Source: Ganoderma boninense (Eukaryota; Basidiomycota; Agaricomycetes; Polyporales; Polyporaceae). From it: a DNA stretch of 64,000 bases. The stretch covers positions 3,540,389-3,604,388 of the forward strand of contig CM035309.1 of NCBI GenBank assembly GCA_002900995.3, read 5' to 3'. The notes under the pieces were generated by a model. The model ran no database searches, was not told the origin of the DNA, and worked only from the letters and a program-made list of their open reading frames with translations. Shown piece by piece: positions 23,001 to 35,173 of this stretch. Position 1 is the stretch's first letter, and every line of letters starts with the position of its first letter. Position numbers and translations under genes: made by a program.

Positions 23001-24855
23001 TCAACAGTAGAAGGACGGTGTAACGTTAATCTGGATCCGTGAGACCTACAAACCAATCAGGACTGAGGTGCTATGGACAGCATCAGACGTGTAGTAGCAG
23101 CTGGACGGACCAGATAAAGCTCACCTCAGTTGAAAGTGCGGAATCGTAGCGGATGCTCGACACATCACCCGTGTCGCGCGCACGGAGTATGCGATAAGCC
23201 CGCCACGATCCGCCAGTTTTCTCGCGCCCAACAAGCCGCAGGAGCCGAACGGACAGGCTCAGCAATGGGGCGAGGAGCTCCGCCTGTTCACGAAGCATCT
23301 TCGCAAGTGCCGCATTCTGCGCAAAACTCATTGCAGGCACAGGGACGCCCGTCCTAGTATATTCAAGGATAGGTTCCGGGTGACCAAGGGAGTCGAGATG
23401 GAGGGAGAGCGTGTGCAAACGACCGAAGGATCGTAACTGTTCTCCAATGGCGACCTGCACAGGAAGCATGGAATATCGGTATTAGAGGACTATTATGTAT
23501 CACCAGATGCTCGGTCGTACCAGTGGAATCTCGTCGACCCCTTCCGGCCGGAATCGGTGGACCTCCAAAGTAAGTAGATGCGGAAACGCGGCGTGGAGAT
23601 GCTGGAGGAGGGATGTATCGGCATCGTCGGCCCGATATTCGATTTGGAGGCGATCTAAGTGGGGGATTCGGCACTTCGAAAGGACACTAAGCATCTCGGA
23701 AGCCGAGAGGATGGGCGAGTGCCACTCAGGACGATCCACCCACTCGTGCACGCAGTGATGCGGGCAGCAACGTAGCGATAGTCGACGCAGAGATGGAGGG
23801 AGGGAGCTGTATAGCTGATCGTCCAGCGTTGGAAACGACAGGACAAGCTCCTCTAGGTCGGGCCATGGGAACGAGATGTCCACGCCTCGCGGCCATACAG
23901 GCTTGGGGAGGACGCCACGCGGCAGTGCAAACATCAGACGGAGGATCCGAAGCTTTGGCACGCCGGAAAGGAGGGTGATGAAAGGGCTGCGTATATCTTC
24001 TGGGAGTTGACCCTGCAGCACGAGCTCGCGCAGACAGGGCCAGAGGTCCACAGATAGGGCGTCGATAGGCGCAGACATGCTCGGGAGGTGAAGGATTTCG
24101 AGGCTGCCGCGCAGCCGTACCAGTACGTCGGCAAGCGTATCCTTCTCCGGAGGAAAATAATGGGGAATCCGAGGCCAAAGGAACGCCGCTTGTACGTATC
24201 GGAACGATTTGAGGGGGGCGAGAGTGAGCGTATCCGCATTACTAGAGATGAGACGTGGTCGGGGACTGAAGTTGAATCGCCGGACGCTGAAAGTTTCGAG
24301 CTGTGGCACGGAGAGGATGGACGTCAATGTTTCCCACCTCAAGCCGTGTACCTCTTTGCAGATGAAGGAGATGGAGATGGAGCGCAGACGAGGCATAGCA
24401 AGCAAGACTCCTTTCAGAGCCGATCCGTCCATGACGCCACAGAGAAGACGATCATTCGCTGTAGCGGAGGGGACGATGAGTACGCAACATGCTACCGAGA
24501 TCAGGACAATTGTCTATTAGAGTAAGTGTCCTATTGGAACAGTTTAAGCACAGAAGAGCGATTATCAAGAATGACAGTCTTACTTGCAGTGAGATTGCAG
24601 GTCGGGCGGAAGAAGGCGGTCGGGAACTATGGGCCTGTCCACGTTGACGACACAGTTCTTGAACAAAGACGGAGAGCATGCTCTCCGGAGAGACTTGCAG
24701 GTAGCCGACAGTGAACGTAGCCCTTCGATGGGTCGCCGTAGGAGCTCGAAAATTTGGACGAGAACATCCTCAGGCAATGTCTGGAGCGATCTTCCAGCGT
24801 GAGGCATGGCAGTTGCTTAGGATGAGTGTGCAACTTACAGATTGACGGAATCCAT
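23001..24855 (-). pseudogene. F-box / leucine-rich paralog F4, single frameshift
   Basis: Exon plan as F1: tiny exon 24855-24839 (MDSVNL), F-box exon with LPEDVLVQIFELLRR, leucine-rich exon, C-terminal exon with the HTLSLHLDSLGHPE stretch, and a short last exon ending at 23001. One extra base near 24450, between RYS and the DRLLCG block, throws the frame into a TGA; apart from this the gene is open. The segment 23690-24095 is almost identical to F1. It could be a functional gene if the extra base is an assembly error. Confidence 0.75.
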
Positions 24856-25773
24856 AGAATACCTGAGAGAAGGAGTGGCAGGGTTCTAAGCAGGTAGGTT
24901 GCAGACACGTCGCAGAGGACAGGTTCAACTTCGACAGCCGGCCTGAGACGCTGCCTCGCGGTGGGCGCCTCTTTGGTGTGCCATGGGCGCGCCGGACCTT
25001 GCCGCCGGGTTACCGTTGAACGTTAAACGCCCCGAACTTGAATAGGCTGCACAAATTTGTTGTCGTGCAAGGAACACTCGCCGCACAGGCCCCGCCGGCA
25101 CCTGAGCAAACGCGCTCGATCCAGCAACACTGGCAGGACTCGGAGGACGAGACCACACTGCCGTGCGATCCTCTCCCGACAGAGACTCGGATGGCGAAGG
25201 CGACAATTCAGAGCCATAGAAGTCGGACGATGACGACACCGCGCCCCACAGCCACCAATGCAGACGGTGACAACGATGACCTGTCTGAAGGCGGCCTGAG
25301 CGCAGACGATGATAGCTCCTTGGAGTGCGATCTGAAGCCTAGGGACGACTTTGGGTTTGCGCGAGCGCTGTTGTACTCGAACCACGAGGTTGGGAAGACT
25401 CGGCGGATGTGATCGCCTCGGTTTGACATCGACATGGGGACATGGGGCGACGCAAACCCTCCCGCGGTCTCGGATGCTCGAGCCTCGCACAACGCTTGGA
25501 AGGCTTGGGCTTGTGCTCTGCATTACCGAAGTGGCATGGTTGAAGGATTTTGGACTGAAGAAGCATCAGATCAGGCTCATGAACAGTCCTAGGCGGGGTC
25601 GGAGTCACGAATATCTGGAGGAAGAACCTGGGATGGACGATGTAAACAGGCTGCAATATTCATTGTACCACCTCGCAATCCGACCAACATTGATCGCATC
25701 TTGCTTGGTGTTCGATTCAATCATACAGCTAGTACCACCCATAACGACATCACGTTCTAATTGTGTGACCCCT
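24856..25773. other. Intergenic between F4 and F5
   Basis: An open frame at 25038-25412 is Asp/Ser rich and lacks a recognisable domain, splice partners or paralogs in this window, so I do not call it a gene. A downstream reading with GTWGDANPPAVSDA near 25430-25480 is also orphan. Nothing else is recognisable. Confidence 0.35.
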
Positions 25774-27535
25774 TCACTGTAAGCCATACACCCTGATTTC
25801 CTAACAGAGAAAACACCGTCAAGACAATACAGGATGGGAACACCACGACACTCACCGAGCCATCGGCAGGGTCAAGCTCCGCTTGTGTGCCTCGACCGCC
25901 TTCCTGTTTGCTAGCTCGGCGAAATAATCTCCAAGTTGTACAGAAATCCTGTCGATGCAGGAACCACAGTTTGACACTCGGAAGGGCCTCGCAAAAAATG
26001 GCAGCGGTCGTGTGGAGTGCAGCCAGTGCCGTCATAGTTCGGGTAGCGTACGGTTCATCCTCGCGAGATTCGTCCGTCTGCCTTGGAGGTTGTTGGTTGG
26101 CGGGCAGGCGGGGTAGTTCAAAATGTGCACGAAGAGTGTGCAAGGAACGGAGGGCCGACAGCCGCTGAGCTATCATGGCCTGTAGCACTTTGTGATTAGA
26201 CTCGATGAATGCAAAGAAGGTAATGGCGACGAGGAGCTCACCAAAGGAACTGCATCCACACCCGAATCTAGAAAGCGTTCGATTTCGAGGGACGTATGTT
26301 GGGAAACCTTTCAGCTATGCAGCGCAACAGATCGTCGTCTGCGTCGTCCGCGATGTACTCGAGTTGAAGGCAGTCGAGAAGCGGCGCGCATAACTGTGTG
26401 AGAACCTGTAACATCTCGGAAGCGTAGAGGATGGGTGATTCGTAGTATTGATACTTGTCCCCTTCCCATAAGTGGAGAAAGTGGCGGGGGGTGCAGCGCA
26501 GTGAAAAGCGTTTCAGGGAAGAGGACAGATGAGCGAAGATGCGGTCTTCCGGATCCGGGAACGACACGGTCAAGGCTTCCAGGTCCGACCAAGGCAGTCC
26601 GAGGTGCGATTCGTAGCCTGCAGGGCACAGCACTAGCTGCTTCCGACTCGCGCTGTAAGGCAACGCAAACGCAAGGTTTAGGATGCGCAACCCCGGCATC
26701 CCAGAAAAGAGAGATGCTAGCGGGGTCGGATATCCTGCGCTCCAATAAAACTCTCCACTGAGAGAAAGTTCGCGCAGGCGTAGCCACTGAGTCTGCGACA
26801 AGACCACGATCGGTGCGACCTCGCTGGGGAGAAGAAGCGACTCGAGGGACTGGCGCAGACGTGGGAGGATGACAGCGAGAGTATCTTGCTGGGCCGGGTA
26901 CCTGCGGAGGATCGAACGGAATATCGGCTGGTCATATCTGAAGGTGGTGATAGGAGCAAGAGTGTCGGTCCATGCCTCCGGTGGGACTTCTCGCGGACTG
27001 AGAAGGAATGCCTTGATTGAGAAGCTGCGAAGCTGAGGAACAGAAAGAATGGCTGCCACTGAGTCCCATCCGATTCCATGTATCTCTCGAGCACCGAGCT
27101 GTAGGTGGATGGAGCCAAGGCGAGGCATGCATACCAAGGCGTCTCTGAGGAACGGCGCACATAGAGTACCGCACAGCAATGGATCACTGCTGAACTTGGG
27201 TTTTCTTGACCGGGGTACCATCGCAGAGAGGTCTGGACAATCGTCCGTAAGAGACAGAGACCTAGAAGACTTTCATGAGCTTCACGTAAGGTCTAGGGAG
27301 CACGCCTGTAACTGGGAGATCACCTCACGTAAGGCCACAAGGCCTGGGGAACAAAGCAATCCTCGCCAAGTGGCTCCTTGATTATAATTCCGCAGTGACT
27401 GAAGAGAACTGGAATAGTCGCTTTCCGCACTGCCCAGCATGCCATGGACAGCGGAATTAGGGCACCATCCACCTGTAGGTAGTCGAATATTTGCAAGAGA
27501 ACATCAGTGTTCAGTTCGTCGAGGCTATGAGTCAT
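25774..27535 (-). pseudogene. F-box / leucine-rich paralog F5, single frameshift
   Basis: The F-box is LDELNTDVLLQIFDYLQVDG. The leucine-rich exon carries the sub-group motif RCTPRHFLHLW, and a C-terminal exon begins near 26188 (MIAQRLSALRSLHTLRAHFE). A one-base deletion near 26294, after ERFPNI, disrupts the frame; the correct continuation SLEIERFLDSGVDAVPL is visible in another frame and runs into a good GTGAGC donor. Its closest relative is F6. It may encode a truncated protein. Confidence 0.7.
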
Positions 27536-28559
27536 GCGGAAAGATAAGTCCCGAATAACACTCTGCTATTTGTTTGCTTACATGTTTCCGAGGCTCGTCA
27601 TAAAGGAACAAGGACGTAGAAGTGGGTCAATAAGAGCTCGAGGCGCCTAATAATCAGGACGCCTGGGAAGTAGAGTGTGCGCATGTGTCTTGGATGGCAT
27701 GGGTGCCCCCGAATGCGCCCATAAACAGGCGAGTCGGCCCGACGAGCGCCAGTATTAGACGCACGAGCTGTCCCTGTCTCCCCGCCTGCTAGTGCAATGC
27801 ATCCAGTTGTCATCGTTTGGCATTGTGCTACGACTACCTCGATCTACTTGTCTAATCCCTATGCTTTACTCCAGACTGTGATATAACCTAGGAGGAATTC
27901 GCTCGAAGGTCCGAGTTGTCAAGCCTTGCAGAGTCACAGCCCAAGTGGAGGGGTCGTCAATCACCTCAAAGACAACTTGAACTCGGTTGTTGGATGCGAT
28001 CCAACCCGTTCGGAGGCTGATGCTGGGTCTGGAAGAGGGGCATCTGGAGCGTTTGCACGTGGTTCGGGTGAGCTCTCTGAATATCGTATTACCAGTACAG
28101 AGGACTCTCAATAAGGATGACTAATGAGTTCACGGCCGACGACACCGCACCTGCATGGACATCAGTGGTTGCGTCTTTTTTCTCATGCGACTACTCTGTG
28201 GCTCTGCCGTCGTGATGTATGTTGTCTCGCTAACATTAACCTACCTAGTACCCATCATATATCGCCTGAAGACCCCAAGTCGCAATTGTCAAGCATGCGC
28301 GGCGGCAGCTCAATCAACATTTTCCGAAGGAACCTTACATGCCACTGGTGCAGATCTCTTGGGACAACGGCAACCGTGTTAAGCTCCCCAAGCTCTGCCC
28401 GCGCGGTCTCTGAAAGCGTGCACTTCCTCAATGGGAAGTGGGTTGCTGCGACTTCGCCACAAAACTGCAGCCACTGAGCTCGCTTGTCGATGCCTATCCC
28501 CCTCTCGTCCTCATCAGCTGCTTCGACTCCGACACCTCTTGCATGCCTTTTCTCGGATG
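27536..28559. other. Intergenic between F5 and FunK1 relic
   Basis: No gene I can support. Short frames exist on both strands without domains. The right end may contain unrecognised decayed N-terminal parts of the neighbouring FunK1 relic. Confidence 0.3.
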
Positions 28560-29305
28560 CCACAGGATGGTGATCTCACTCTCCACGATATCCTCCAGCA
28601 AACGTCGACCTGGCGGCAAGCGCGCAACCTCGGGCATCGGTATCGCGAATATGCGGCCCATGGTTCACAAGGAGGGTCGGCCCCCGGCCAGTTCCTGAAC
28701 AAGCAGGAGATGGCGACCACTGTCCAGGATGCGATTCGAGGTGCGACCGCTTCGCATCTCCGAGTCTGTCTAAGGTTGCCTCTGCTCTAATTGACCATGA
28801 TCGTCACATACAGAACACCGCCCTGCGATGAGTCGTGCTGGCATCCTGCGCCGAGACACGCACGTGAACAACGTCCCCAGGGGCTAACAATCTGCACGAA
28901 CAGGCTTCTTCGGAGGCTTCAGCCTTCATCCTCGATTTCGGTGACTCGTGGAGCTGCCGCCGGCCTCCGCGCGAAGTCCTCACAGCCCTCGTGTAGATCG
29001 TCTTGCAGTGCATCGAGCACATCCTTCCAGAAGGCCTATGTACCTTCTCCAATATCCTCAAGCTTGGCTTGGAGGCTCTCTTGTGGTCGAAGCTCACATG
29101 ATCTGCGGCCCCGTGCACACCAAGCTCAGCATCAAGGACAGTCGTCCATTGCCCCGCCTGCTCATCAAGCAACGCCACTTGGGTTTGCGCAGGCTCTTTG
29201 ACTACGTGTACGTCGACCAGCTCGACTATGGCCAAGTCCTCGCGATACTCAACGATATGCTGAACCCGGAGCAGCACACGATCCGGTGGCAGAGGATGCC
29301 ATGAC
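28560..29305 (+). pseudogene. Heavily decayed FunK1 kinase
   Basis: Fragments in several frames match FunK1 in order. STWRQARNLGHRYREYAAHG then EMATTVQDAIRG precede a preserved intron position at about 28741-28811. MSRAGILRRDTHVNNV replaces the HRD loop (RRD instead of HRD) and AFILDFGDSW replaces HDFD. LFDYVYVDQLDYGQVLAIL near 29190 matches the C-lobe end NYVFDALDYDMIL. In-frame stops occur, for example near 28996. It precedes an F-box relic, repeating the FunK1/F-box neighbourhood seen elsewhere. Confidence 0.7.
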
Positions 29306-29489
29306 GCTTGGGAGAGATCTCGACAAGGATGCAGAGTGCAACTCCGCAAAGCGCCATGCTTGTGTTGGGCAAGCGGATGTGCAAGGCGACGAATGCGTTC
29401 GACTCGATGCCAACTCGGCGACCGGCCTAGTCGATCTTCGATTCAGTCCGATCTTGTGGGGGTTTCTCATGCTGCCGGCGGTCGCAGGA

Positions 29490-30890
29490 TACTGCAGATT
29501 TCTTGCTTTTGTATTCCACAATCCCAGAATGGACCCCTTGGTTTGCGACGCACTCAACGCCATCGAAGCAACGTTGCCTGCATTATCTCGACTGACGACC
29601 TTGCATCTGAGCGTGCGGTACATCGACATCCACAGTGCGTCTTGGAACACTATGACGATGATACTGTCGCTCCCCCACTGACGACATCTACACGTCGACC
29701 GGTTCCACTGCCCAGAGCCGCTGGATGCAGACTACGACAATCTCGGCTGCTCCATAGTCGCACCGCTGGAAACATTTCGCTACACACTTCCCCACTACCA
29801 GCACCCATTTCACTTTCCATCGGAGTTGGCCGCGCTCGACTTGCTGGTACGCATTGAAGTTTCATACCTCTCTCGAGAGCCTCATCCTCCCCGTCGAATC
29901 TGCTCCCATTCAGACAATATCCTCTCTGCACTGGCCACGGCTGCGGGAATTCACGCTTCGTGGAGAACGTTGGTCGGACCCAGCAACTCCCGTTGTCACT
30001 CTCTTCTCGTCGATGCTCTCTCTTCGGTTGCTTGCGCTCGAGCTCTCAGAGCCACAGAACACTGTACCAGGCCCAGGCGCGATTTGGCCCAAGCCCTAGA
30101 CGCCACACTGCCTTGGCGCAACCTCGAAACCCTCCGCACATCACTCTCAGATCCTGCAGGCAGCGACGAGATCTATGCGAATCTTCCATCATCCCTTGGT
30201 ACGCTGTCTGCGCTCATGGCCTCACGAGTGTATCCACGTATTCGCCGATGAGAACCAGTCGTATCAGCCGCCCTCATAGTGTGAGGGTCGCAAGCACAGG
30301 CGGTGGGACTGCACTTTGTTGGAGCCTGGCGATATAGTGCAGGTGCTTCGGAAGTCTTTGCACCCTGGAGCTGGAGTACTCAGTAGACGCACACAAGTAC
30401 TAGTCCGAACTTCTCGACGTTTTGGCAGTCAAGTTTCGCGCATCTGACGACCCTCGAAGTTCCACCGGTTCCGGAGTCACGGAGTATGTCATGTTGCGGT
30501 GGTACGTCGGCATATTTCTTACATGTTACATCTTGTTACCCAAATATCCGACCCACACTGCCATCTTGTAGACAGACATTGCGGAAGCCCTGGCGCCACT
30601 GACGTCCCTCCGCCTGCTCAAACTCCATCTCGACTTCGATAGCATGCCTGGTCCCCAACCTGGTCGTATGATCACCCGTAACCTGCCGCGCAGCGGACAG
30701 CCCAACTTTGACGACACTTTAGCATCAGCTGTCAGCAGCTGGTGCAAACGCTGGCTCCGTCGCTGGAAGAGATCTGGATGTTTAAATAGGAATACGACCC
30801 GGTGTGGCTTGTGTTTGTTGTGACTCGGACGCGTCGCGACGGGGAGCTGCAGACGGGAGTAGAAGTGCAGAAAGATTGCTGCCGTTACTG
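29490..30890 (+). pseudogene. F-box-family leucine-rich relic related to F7
   Basis: It matches F7 from just after the F-box exon: PLVCDALNAIEATLPALSRL, then YIDIHSASWNTM, LESLILPVESAPIQTISSL, LREFTLRGERWSDPATP, and a last piece LAPLTSLRLLKLHLDFDSMP near 30590. There are several frameshifts and stops (TGA at about 29680, TAG after the IWPKP codons near 30097). The F-box exon is missing. Non-functional. Confidence 0.8.
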
Positions 30891-32262
30891 ATATATTTTA
30901 CTGTCATACAAGATGTCTGGAATAGATAGAAGACCTGCCGGGCCCGCTTCAATACGCACCAGCGAACGCCATGCATAGATCGTAGTACCATCTCCTAGGT
31001 CTAGGTCGGCAGACAAAGTACACCAAGACAAAGAACTTGTGAGCGCGGCGTGTGCAGAGTCCAGACCAGTAGGAGAGATCGCCTACGACTGCCGGTGGGA
31101 TAGGTCTACCGTTAGGATAGTCGATAATATGAACAAATGGCACAACGCACCACCGTGGGCGACGACAAGGTCCTCTGCTCTGCCGGTGCGGCTGGCCGCA
31201 GATGAACGGCGTACTACGTGGAAAAGCGATCCCGCAAGTGGGCGCCCTCTCTCTTGTCAACGCACCCCTTCATCTCCAAGTGCGTCGGCTGCGACAGCGA
31301 AGTGGCGGAACAGTGCTCAAGGATACCAAGGCAGCCAAGTACGCCCGAGTCGGACGCCGACGAAAGGAATGGAACCACGGAGGCCGTCCTTGCACCTCCA
31401 CAGCCAAGGCTTGTCGCATTTGAGCGCGGGGATGAACGTCGGCAGGCTCGGGGGTAAACGTCGACTCTTGGCATACCGCTCAGGCTTGTCAGCGTCTGGG
31501 TGTCGGTTCGCGCGCCACCGTGACTATAGTGAGCTCATCGAGTTGAATCTTGTGCCATAGCGATGGGAATGAGGTGTTCTGTGGATCTCGGAGCCCTGGT
31601 GGCTACATAGCTTCTGTGGATAGTCCTTCGCTAGGCACGAGATGAAGGAGGAGAGTCGCTACGCGGAAGAGGAGGATGTCGATGAGGGCAAACTCTCTGG
31701 CCTGGCGTTGGCACTGCGGCGGACAACGGCCCGATGGGCGCTAACTCTCTCCAACGCTGGCAAGCTCGTCTTACTCTCGTTTTCGGCCCCTCACTAGGCC
31801 TCACTGCTCCACAGGATGCAACTCAACAGAATGTCTCAAGGACTACTGAAATCCGTGTATGTTTAGTATCTGAAATTTTCTTAGACTCACTATACTTCTT
31901 TTCAAAAAGAGGCACAGGCCGGGTGCGAAGGGGCCACTGCCGCCGTGACCCAGTCGCTTGGATCCTAATACACGCATTAGTATCTCAGTTTGTTTTCTAG
32001 GATTGGTAGTGGCAGAGGCTGTCTATGCACCTTATCGATGACAAGGGGTCGACGATCTGTCCAGAGTCGTGCTCCTGACCGGACTACAATAATAGCTGCT
32101 TCGTTCTCCGAGTCGTCCCTCCACGTTCCCTCCCCCCTCCGTCGTCCCGCGTGAGTTACACGCCACGTCTCAAGTCGGAATTCTGTAAACTCTGTTCTCT
32201 ACCAAACTTACCACATCATCGCTCTCGCTATCCTGTGTCCATCCTTGACGTCCAGCTTGAAC
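30891..32262. other. Intergenic upstream of gene B
   Basis: No gene is assigned. An open but domain-free frame lies at 31039-31560. Within it, the VGDDKVLCSAGAAGR stretch near 31155 faintly resembles the MDR nucleotide-binding loop, which is too weak to call. The distal part contains the TCCTAATACAC block at 31960 and serves as the upstream region of gene B. Confidence 0.35.
31960..31979 (+). repeat. TCCTAATACAC block 303 bp upstream of gene B
   Basis: GGATCCTAATACACGCATTA occurs here. Near-identical blocks lie at 45130 and at 46008, the latter 272 bp upstream of gene C. A second shared motif (ATCGATGACAAGG, ATCGATAACGAAGG in C) follows about 50-75 bp downstream. It could be a regulatory element or a remnant of a duplicated upstream unit. 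Confidence 0.5.
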
Positions 32263-34566
32263 ATGGCCACTCCAGAGACGGGTCTGCGTGAACCTGTCGT
32301 GATCAGTCTCGTTCAGCCGCACTGGCTGTATGTGGGTTCTGCTGCAGACCGAGTACGTATGACTACTTCAGCCTCAGGTTCCTGTGCACTAACGGCCTAT
32401 TTCCAGTTGCTTTCCGACCTGTTCCTCAAGGGATTGGTAGAAATCTCCATCATGTCCGACGACGACGACGACGACGCTTCCTCGACCTGCCAGGACAGCG
32501 AGGATGAAAGTTCCTTGCACTCACAACACAGGCGGATAGAACTAACGGAGGAAGAGGCCGAACGGGTGGGCAAGCAGCGGTTCTCAGTGCTTGTCGTATG
32601 TCCTTCCTATTCTCCATGCAAGCCGTGTTACGTCTTATTTTGTGTTTGTCTAGGGTATCGCCAATCAGCACGTCGCCGACATCAGATGCCTCAAACGCCA
32701 TGGCGAGTACCTCAGTAATGCCATGTACCTGTTAGACCTCGACTGCGGTGTGTTCACACTAGTGTATCGATTTGGTGCAGAAAATGTCTATTCTCTAATG
32801 TGTCGATGTGTAACTACAGGCTCCAACACCACGTTCGTCTCTCTTCTAGAACCTCGGAAAGACAGTGGGATTCCTCACGTGTCACAGTTGGTTCATAGGT
32901 TACAATTGTCGAGAGCTACGCTTCCATCCTGACAGCAGCCCTCCATTTTCCATCCACGGGCCGCTCTCACTGAAGGTTGACCGACGCGCCAAGATATTTG
33001 ACCACGCCTATGTCCATCAGGATGGTTATTCAGATCCTAACGATTCCACTCCTCGGGGCTTCGTGAAGTTCGGAGATGAGTCCGGCGCAGGTGCGTATCC
33101 GATTTGGATCATGAGTTGTTGGGCTGAATCGCTATTTCAGCTATATTAATGCACGACCAAGAGTTGAGGCTGTCAATGTCTTGTTTCGATTGGACGGAGA
33201 AGATGTGGTGTGGCGAATCCATGGTGTCCCTGGATTATAAGCCTGGTGTAGCTTGTGCAGCGACGAAAGGTTTTTATTCCAGGCCTGTATCCGGTGTTCT
33301 GGCATTGGGCCCAATGCGGTCAGTCTTGACCGCTCTGCAGCTTGGTATTGAGATGTCAGAGAAGTGCTTATTCGGTTCCTACCAGTCAACAGTCGGTATT
33401 TGATGATGCGCAGGCACCAGTACGTATTCCGTTACTACCATTGACACTGCTCACTATTGATTGACGACCATTAGGCCCTCCTTGAAGCTTTGAAACCATG
33501 CCTCCCTGTTCTACCCGTACGTATTTACGTGCATTCTCTATCCGACCATCACTGCTGAAGATGATGACATAAAACAGGAGGGTGGCACTGTTGCTTACCT
33601 CGCCATCCGACCGATGGCACTGTACGGATTCACTGAGACCGGTTATTATCCGTACGTCGATGTCTCCGCAGTCGGGTATATGACGGAACGTTGCTCGGTC
33701 TCATAGATCTTTACAGGCTTGACCAGAACGCCGACCACTGGATGGCCCTTAACGGCTGGCCATGCGGACTTCAAGCCGATTGGAGCCCACCTATCTACCT
33801 CGTCCCAGAAGCTCTAGGCGGCGAACAACATTGGAAGGTCCGCCTCCTGTCGATGACCTTCCAGCATTACGACGCAGACATGCAAAAGTGTGAGGATTTG
33901 GACAACTTGGATGCCCGGACCATCGCGTTCGGCGACGGTGGCCTCGTTGTCCACCTAGACTGCGGCAAGTCCAATTCCGAGTCTCACACATGTCGCACAT
34001 ATCTAACGGAAACTGCGCAGGTAGTAGTGTCAGTTTCGTGCCCCCCGCCCTCGTCCGCCACATCCGCACAAAGCTGTGGCCAACGGCCAAGAACAGGGAG
34101 ATTGACGTGAAGTACGGAGACTCGCCGTGCGAGCTTCACTCAAAGCCGCAAGTGCCGTTCTACGTGCCCGGCACCGAGTGCATGAGCATCGTCTATACGT
34201 TCGCGGACAGCCGTGGGGGCACGGTCCAGGCGACTGGCCCTTCGTCTCATTTCTTTGGAGAGCCGAACCTGCGCCGGCTGCCTGACCGCTCCCGCGCGAA
34301 GGACGCCGAGGGCATGGTATTTGTCGGTCCGCCGGAAGTTATTGGAGAGGGGGAAGCGATCTTCGGTTTGGTGAGTCTAATTCAACCGGATTGATGTCGT
34401 GGAGGTATTCAGTTCAATGTGCTGCATCTAGAACTTCTTCCAGTCGATGTTCGTTGCACTCCATATCCCTGACGATGGGGCTGCATACGTGCGGCTCGCT
34501 CCTCAGTGGGATGCGCAGTGGGATCTGTTCTCGCTGATACCACGCGCTCATTGCGGCGACTCGTAG
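32263..34566 (+). CDS. Hypothetical multi-exon protein, family copy B
   Basis: Best preserved member of the three-copy family; function unknown. It starts at the ATG at 32263 (MATPETGLREPVVISLV). Exon ends at 32352 and 32595 have good GT donors. An acidic Asp-run region is followed by core blocks: WFIGYNCRELRFH near 32893, SGVLALGPMR near 33290, HWMALNGWPCGLQADW near 33737, WKVRLLSMTFQHYD near 33833, and a last exon NFFQSMFVALHIPDDGAAYV near 34433 ending at 34566. The intron 33965-34020 begins GCAAGT, not GT, and ends GCAG; joining there restores frame into SSVSFVPPALVRH. No membrane segments are evident. Some middle exon limits are approximate. Confidence 0.68.
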
Positions 34567-35173
34567 CGGAGTGGAATGCTGTTTGGTGACCTACGTTTCT
34601 GTGATGCTCACTACAGTCAACACCAGTTACACGGTTATTATGCTACACTCGCATTTCACGACTCTGTAGTACAGTATATATCTTAGTACTAGCAGGTGGT
34701 CGTAGTTCTTCAGCCTCCCTCACACATCTTTCCAGCCCCATCAATCTAATCCAACGTTCCTATCCGAAGAGACGAAGTTGAATCCCCCAGAAACAAGCCA
34801 GTTAATAGAATGTCGAGAATATTAAATGCTAGAAAATAACTATGCTCGACGATTCACAACTGGCGACCGACCATTCTTCGTACTACAGCACGCTGCACTC
34901 CGCTATTCCACTAAGACACACCTCAATCACACCTACACTCCCTCCTTCATGGCGCCACGGGGGCTATTACAATTTACGACTTTCCTACGTGAAAACAGAG
35001 TGCGGAGGTTCGGAAGGTCAGAGGCGCGCGAGCTCGGATGCGACATCCGCGGGCTCGAACGTAGTGCATTGGCACTACACTCTGTGTCCTCTGCCTCGTG
35101 TCCTTCTCATTAATTTGTCGGTTCTCCTTCTCCACGAGTGCTCCATAAGCAATGTGGTGAGGTTATTACAACC
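34567..35173. other. Intergenic between gene B and F6
   Basis: Convergent 3' flanks. No gene, RNA or repeat is recognised; short overlapping frames near 34826-35204 lack domains. Confidence 0.4.

Noticed and set aside
31040..31560. Possible MDR or other enzyme relic upstream of gene B
   Set aside because: Only a short loop-like match (CSAGAAG) with no continuing similarity; could be chance.
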